Made by a program: the position numbers and the translations under genes | Assembly (NCBI RefSeq): GCF_002102265.1 | Contig: NZ_LQPG01000027.1 | Location: 53,850-117,849, forward strand | DNA from: Mycolicibacter longobardus | GTDB taxonomy: Bacteria > Actinomycetota > Actinomycetes > Mycobacteriales > Mycobacteriaceae | Reading direction: 5' to 3' | Length of the DNA: 64,000 nt | Notes under the pieces: generated by a model | Seen by the model: only the letters and a program-made list of their open reading frames with translations | What the model was told of the DNA's origin: nothing | Database searches by the model: none | Shown here: positions 59,910-64,000 of the stretch, piece by piece | Layout of the letters: every line of letters begins with the position of its first letter | Position numbering within the stretch: the first letter of the stretch is position 1

Positions 59910-60935
59910 GTGAACCTCGAAGCGGTGGCGGAGTGGATGTCCGGCCGGGGCCTGGGCGAGGGTCCGCTGGACGACGTCACGGAGTTGGCGGGCGGAACCC
60001 AGAACGTCATGCTTCGGTTCACTCGATCGGGTCGCAGCTATGTGCTGCGGCGGGGCCCGCGGCACCTGCGGCCGCGCAGCAACGCGGTGATGCTGCGAGA
60101 GACCCGGCTGCTGGCCGCGCTGGCCGGCACCGACGTGCCGCACCCGCCGCTGATCGCGGTCTGCGACGACCCGGCGGTGCTCGGTGACGCGGTGTTCTAC
60201 CTGATGGAACCGGTGGACGGGTTCAACGCCAGCGGCGACCTGCCCGCCCTGCACGCCGGCGACCCCGCGGTGCGCTACGCGATGGGGATCTCGATGGCCG
60301 ACTCGCTGGCCAAGCTCGGCGCCGTCGACCATGTCGCGGTGGGGCTCGCCGACTACGGCAAGCCGGACGGTTTCCTGGAACGCCAAGTGCCGCGGTGGCT
60401 TTCGGAGCTGGACTCCTACCGGCAGTTCGAGAACTATCCGGGGCCCGACCTGCCCGGGCTCGATGATGTCGCGGCCTGGCTGCAGCGCAATGTGCCCGCC
60501 TCGTGGCAGCCGGGCATCCTGCACGGCGACTACCACGCGGCCAACGTGATGTTCTCCCCCACCGGACCGGATGTGGTGGCGATCGTGGACTGGGAGATGT
60601 CGACCATCGGCGATCCGCTGCTGGACCTGGGCTGGCTGTTGGCCACCTGGCGCCAGGATGACGGGTCCAGCGTGTTCAGCCACACCCTGACCGGTATGGA
60701 CGGACTCGCCTCGACCGACGATCTGGTGCAGCGCTACGCCGCGGGCAGCTCGCGCGACCTGTCGCACATCGGCTGGTACACGGTGCTGGCCAGTTTCAAG
60801 CTGGCCATCGTGATCGAGGGAACGCTGGCCCGAGCCTCGGCGGGCATGGCGCAGCAGGAAGTCGGCGACCAGTTGCACGAGGCCGCCGTCTGGCTCTTCG
60901 AGCGGGCCCAAGCACTGATAGCGAGCGGCGCGTGA
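59910..60935 (+). CDS. Phosphotransferase-family protein (ACAD10/FadE36-like)
   Basis: A 341-residue APH-fold protein: VLRRGPRHLRPRS for the nucleotide lid, ILHGDYHAANVMF with the catalytic Asp (HGDYH), and IVDWEMSTIGDPLLDLGWLL with the metal Asp. It resembles the mycobacterial FadE36 (Rv3761c), which is annotated as an acyl-CoA dehydrogenase but belongs to this kinase family. In M. tuberculosis fadE36 sits next to the alkylsulfatase, so it is displaced here. A TAGTTT box nine bases before the GTG fits a leaderless mRNA. It is coupled to the next gene (GTGA). Confidence 0.86.
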   Translation: MNLEAVAEWMSGRGLGEGPLDDVTELAGGTQNVMLRFTRSGRSYVLRRGPRHLRPRSNAVMLRETRLLAALAGTDVPHPPLIAVCDDPAVLGDAVFYLMEPVDGFNASGDLPALHAGDPAVRYAMGISMADSLAKLGAVDHVAVGLADYGKPDGFLERQVPRWLSELDSYRQFENYPGPDLPGLDDVAAWLQRNVPASWQPGILHGDYHAANVMFSPTGPDVVAIVDWEMSTIGDPLLDLGWLLATWRQDDGSSVFSHTLTGMDGLASTDDLVQRYAAGSSRDLSHIGWYTVLASFKLAIVIEGTLARASAGMAQQEVGDQLHEAAVWLFERAQALIASGA

Positions 60936-62176
60936 CCGGGCACCTCGACACGATCGAGCGGATCGTTGCGGCCGACAGCCGTCGGCTGATCGAGGTGTTC
61001 AAAGATCTGCACCGCCATCCCGAGTTGGGCTTCAACGAGGTGCGCACCGCGCGGATCATCGCGCAGGCGCTGAGCGACCTCGGATTCACCGTGACCACCG
61101 GGATCGCCCGAACCGGGGTGGTGGCTGTGCTGGCCAACGGGCCCGGCCCGGTGGTGATGTACCGCGCCGACATGGACGCGCTGCGGGTGCCGGAGGCCAC
61201 CGGCCTGGACTACGCCAGCAGCGATCCGTCGCTGGGCCACATGTGCGGCCATGACGCACACGTGACCTGGATGTTGGGGTTGGCCAAGGTGCTCGCTGAG
61301 ACCACCGACTTCTGGTCGGGCACCGCGGTGCTGGTCGGCCAACCCGCCGAGGAGCTGATCAGCGGCGCCGCGGCCATGGTCGACGACGGCCTCTACGACG
61401 TCGCCCCCAAACCGGACGTGTTCATCGCTATGCACACCGCGCCCGTCCGGGTGGGCATGGTCGCCGCGGCCGGCGGGGAGCGGATGGCGGGCACCGACCA
61501 GCTCGACATCGTGTTCCACGGCGTCGGCGGGCACGGGTCGATGCCTCAGCTGGCCCGGGATCCGGTGCTGATGGCTGCGCAGGCGGTGGTGCAGTTCCAG
61601 AGCATCGTCAGCCGCACCGTCCCACCGAGCGAGGCCGCGGTGCTGACCGTCGGCTCGATTCAGGCCGGCACCGCCTACAACGTCATCCCGGACCGGGCGC
61701 TGCTCAAGGTCAACCTGCGCTGGTTCAACCCCGCCGTGCGCGAGCAGATGCTCACCGGGATCCGGGCGATCTGCGCCGGGGTGGCCAGCGGCTACGGCAT
61801 GCCCGACGACCGGATGCCGGAGATCACCATGGCCGGCGGCTCCACCCCGCTGGTCAATGACGACGCCCTCACCGACCGGCTGGCCACCGCGCTGGGCGGC
61901 ATGCTCGGCGCGGACAACGTCGTGCGCCAACTGCCCGCGTTGACCGGTTCGGAAGACTGTCACCTGCTCAAGGGGCCACATCATGATGTGCCGCTGGCCT
62001 ACCTTCTGGTCGGGGTGGCCGATCCGCAATTGTGCGCCGAAGCCGCCACACGCGGCCAACTTTTCCCTTATACTCCCCACTCCCCGAAATATGTCGTCGA
62101 CCTGTCAGCTATACCGCTCGGAACCAGGATCGCAGCCCGGGCGATGCTGGAATTTCTGACCTCCGGTAGGTTTTAG
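60932..62176 (+). CDS. M20-family amidohydrolase
   Basis: The 414-residue metal-dependent amidohydrolase (hippurate/N-acyl-amino-acid type) has the metal cluster residues in LHRHPELGFNE, MCGHDAH (C105, H107), GQPAEE (E140-141) and a later HTAP. A central dimerisation domain with GGHGSMPQ is present. The GTG start overlaps the kinase-like gene. The substrate is not known; the coupling to an ACAD10-type kinase suggests an acyl-conjugate catabolic pair, which is inference. Confidence 0.9.
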   Translation: MTGHLDTIERIVAADSRRLIEVFKDLHRHPELGFNEVRTARIIAQALSDLGFTVTTGIARTGVVAVLANGPGPVVMYRADMDALRVPEATGLDYASSDPSLGHMCGHDAHVTWMLGLAKVLAETTDFWSGTAVLVGQPAEELISGAAAMVDDGLYDVAPKPDVFIAMHTAPVRVGMVAAAGGERMAGTDQLDIVFHGVGGHGSMPQLARDPVLMAAQAVVQFQSIVSRTVPPSEAAVLTVGSIQAGTAYNVIPDRALLKVNLRWFNPAVREQMLTGIRAICAGVASGYGMPDDRMPEITMAGGSTPLVNDDALTDRLATALGGMLGADNVVRQLPALTGSEDCHLLKGPHHDVPLAYLLVGVADPQLCAEAATRGQLFPYTPHSPKYVVDLSAIPLGTRIAARAMLEFLTSGRF

Positions 62177-62246
62177 GGCGAAATTCGCACCGCAATTACG
62201 ACGAAGTGGTTGTGCGGTCTACGAAGCCGAGCTAAGGTTTATTGCT

Positions 62247-62555
62247 GTGGACGATCGTCACAAGGACCCAACCGTAGTGTTGCCATACCTCGTTGGCAGG
62301 CCGCTAGGAGCGACCGAGGTCTACGAGGCATTCGGCTACCGCAAATCCGCCTACTACAAGGCGGCACACGAAGGCCGGCTGATCAGCGCCGACAATCTGA
62401 TCCGGGTCGCCAGGTACTTCGGGTTGAACCCCGTAGACCTGCAGGTTCGGTTCGGTTTGATCGAGCACGACGCCGTCGCGGAGTACCTGGAATCGTCGTC
62501 GCGCCCGCTGCGCCTCGGTGATCTGAAGGCGGATCTGGACAAACCTCCCGTCTAA
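62247..62555 (+). CDS. Small helix-turn-helix protein
   Basis: The 102-residue protein has an HTH-like centre: EVYEAFGYRKSAYYKAAHEG then RLISADNLIRVARYFGLNP. This resembles phage-like or mycobacterial immunity-repressor-type DNA-binding proteins. The ending is variable and charged. A TAAGGT/TTTATT box is placed for a near-leaderless GTG start. It is followed at 28 bases by two membrane proteins on the same strand and may regulate them. Confidence 0.7.
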   Translation: MDDRHKDPTVVLPYLVGRPLGATEVYEAFGYRKSAYYKAAHEGRLISADNLIRVARYFGLNPVDLQVRFGLIEHDAVAEYLESSSRPLRLGDLKADLDKPPV

Positions 62556-62583
62556 AGGGGCCTCCGGGAAGTACCTTCGACGC

Positions 62584-63336
62584 ATGACGTCGGCGTTGAT
62601 CGGTGCCACCGTGCTGGTGGCGCTGTACAGCCTGTGGGTGCGCCGCGACACCTGGTGGTCGCGGTGGGAGATCGGCATCACCCTGGCGATCGCATTGGAG
62701 ACCTGCGCGCTGGTGCTGATGTCGCCGTGGGCGGCCGAGACGCTCGGGCCCTCGATACACGCCGTCATGCGGACGTGGAACATTCAGCAGCTGGCCGGCC
62801 ACATCTGCTTCGTCGTCGCCATCGCGGCGAACATCTACCACGTACTGGCGCGGCTGTCCGACTCCGAACGGATCCGGCCGATGTTCCGCCGGCAGGTGCT
62901 GCGACCGGTGCAGATCGGCATAGTCGCGATGACGGCGACATTCCTCGCCGCCGACGCCGACTACCGCCCCCACGGCTTTGCGACCGGTGACGGCGGCGCC
63001 TGGCTGAACGCGTACTGGGTGCTGATGTGCGGGCTGCTCATCTACCTGTCGGCCTATGCGACGCGGGTGCTGTTGGTCCTGCGGTCGGATCCGCGCGCCA
63101 AGGAGACCGTCGAGCTCTACACAGCGTCGTCGGCATTCGCGGTGGCGGCCATCATGGCCCTCTTGAGCAGTACCTGGTCCACAACCGACGTAAGCACCCT
63201 GGTCTGGGTGTGCGCTTGCGTATCCGTGGTCATCTTCGCGTACGGCTCGGCCCGCTCCTGGCGGGCCAAGGCGGCATGGTTCACCACCGGCGGACGGACG
63301 ATCAAAGAGTCCAACCCGCCCCAAGCTCTGTCGTGA
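62584..63336 (+). CDS. Multi-pass membrane protein, paralog A
   Basis: The 250-residue protein has about seven hydrophobic segments and the conserved opening SLWVRRDTWWSRWEIGITLAIALE. It is clearly homologous to the next gene along the whole alignable length. The C-terminus includes VWVCACVSVVIFAYGSARSW and a basic tail. No transporter motif can be named with confidence; some actinobacterial relatives are annotated as putative transporters. An HTH gene precedes it. Confidence 0.75.
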   Translation: MTSALIGATVLVALYSLWVRRDTWWSRWEIGITLAIALETCALVLMSPWAAETLGPSIHAVMRTWNIQQLAGHICFVVAIAANIYHVLARLSDSERIRPMFRRQVLRPVQIGIVAMTATFLAADADYRPHGFATGDGGAWLNAYWVLMCGLLIYLSAYATRVLLVLRSDPRAKETVELYTASSAFAVAAIMALLSSTWSTTDVSTLVWVCACVSVVIFAYGSARSWRAKAAWFTTGGRTIKESNPPQALS

Positions 63337-63364
63337 GGGCATATCGGGTGGTGGTCTGCGCGCG

Positions 63365-63982
63365 ATGATCTCTGCATGCGTACTCGCCACGCTCGCGGTG
63401 GTGCTCTACTGCCTGTGGGTTCGCCGCGACACCTGGTGGTCGCGTTGGGAAGCCGGCGCCACCTTGGCCATCGCGCTGGAAGCCCTCGCACTGCTGTTGT
63501 CGACGCCGTGGGCAGGCCACACGCTGGCCCCGCCACTGCACGAATGCCTGGGCCTATGGAACGTCCAGCAGGTTCTCGCCGTACTCTGCCTGATCGCGGG
63601 AGTGCTCGCGAACATCTACCACATGCTGGTGCGACTCACCGATCCCGCTCATGTGCCGCTGATCATGCGCAAGCATCTCCAGGTGCCGGTGGCGGCGAGC
63701 GTAGCGGTCATGGCGGTGTCGTTCGTCAAGTCCAAACGGGGCTACGAGCCGGACATGTTCGCCAGCCTGACCGGCGACGGCTGGTTGACCACCTTCGAGG
63801 TGACGCTCGGCGCTTTGATGATATTTCTGAGCGGCTACGTCGGCCGGCTGATGTTGTCGCTGCGGCACGACAGCCGGGCCTGGGAGACACTCACCCTGTA
63901 CACGGCAGCGATGGTCTTCGCGAGGGTAAGTCCCCTGGCGTGGTGGGGTTTCGGGGTGCTGGGCCGATGGTGCCGGACCTGA
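63365..63982 (+). pseudogene. Multi-pass membrane protein, paralog B, C-terminally disrupted
   Basis: The first 185 codons align with paralog A (CLWVRRDTWWSRWEAGATLAIALE; NIYHMLVRLTDPAH; SLRHDSRAWETLTLYTAA). At about 63922-63930 the similarity stops abruptly in a frame that runs into unrelated RVSPLAWWGFGVLGRWCRT and then stops. Paralog A has about 60 further residues with two helices. A mobile-element insertion or a frameshift just before the window edge would explain this. The remaining product may be non-functional. Confidence 0.6.
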
Positions 63983-64000
63983 TATCGGGTGTGTCGCTGA

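Overview
The window is chromosomal DNA from a high-GC mycobacterium (Mycobacterium sensu lato) that is not M. tuberculosis. Gene order follows the M. tuberculosis stretch from egtB/egtA (Rv3703c-Rv3704c) to tcrY/tcrX (Rv3764c-Rv3765c). Typical mycobacterial families are present: MmpS/MmpL, WS/DGAT, FAAL-type FadD, LucA, tuberculostearate-type methyltransferases, PrimPolC/LigC. Many loci differ from M. tuberculosis: a monofunctional catalase, a relocated alkane hydroxylase operon, a Fic gene, a toxin-antitoxin pair, and no lpqH beside tcrY. This suggests an environmental or non-tuberculous lineage; species cannot be fixed from the sequence alone.

Layout. 1-5.7 kb: ergothioneine genes egtB (partial) and egtA, a secreted PknH-sensor-like protein, catalase, two His/Pro-rich membrane proteins and a secreted repeat protein. 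5.9-6.7 kb: a Phd/RelE toxin-antitoxin operon with palindromic operators. 6.8-15.6 kb: a DUF4185 protein, asd and lysC (aspartate pathway), leuA behind a leucine attenuator, an exonuclease/BRCT protein, and murT-gatD (peptidoglycan amidation). 15.6-19.7 kb: PucR regulator and alkB-rubA1-rubA2-rubB. 19.7-31.4 kb: DUF559 remnant, recR-ybaB, a cell-wall amidase, two methyl-branched fatty-acid methyltransferases with redox partners, dnaX, a CHAP hydrolase, aspC and 4.5S RNA. 31.4-34.8 kb: tRNA-Ser(GGA), lucA and exported proteins. 35-39.1 kb: mmpS-mmpL with a divergent TetR regulator. 39.1-42.2 kb: PrimPolC-LigC and a haloalkane dehalogenase. 42.2-49.3 kb: a DUF302 gene under a copper-sensor-like palindrome, an orphan FAAL, Nudix, WS/DGAT, a second amidase, a zinc-peptidase lipoprotein and a DUF4333 protein. 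49.5-51.0 kb: a Fic gene next to tRNA-Ser(CGA). 51.0-59.8 kb: tadA, tyrA, an alkylsulfatase and the TcrXY two-component system. 59.9-64 kb: a phosphotransferase, an M20 amidohydrolase, and a small HTH protein followed by two paralogous membrane proteins, the second cut short near the window edge.

The core is housekeeping: amino-acid synthesis, cell wall, DNA repair and replication, tRNA and SRP. Accessory modules sit at junctions and next to tRNA genes. The main unexplained signals are: a set of about 57-84 bp intergenic palindromes just 3' of stop codons, two of them clearly homologous including the loop; the HTH plus duplicated membrane-protein cluster at the right edge; a YadA-head-like secreted repeat protein; and several regulatory palindromes (toxin-antitoxin, TetR/MmpSL, DUF302, leuA leader). 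No CRISPR array, rRNA, complete insertion sequence or replication origin was seen.
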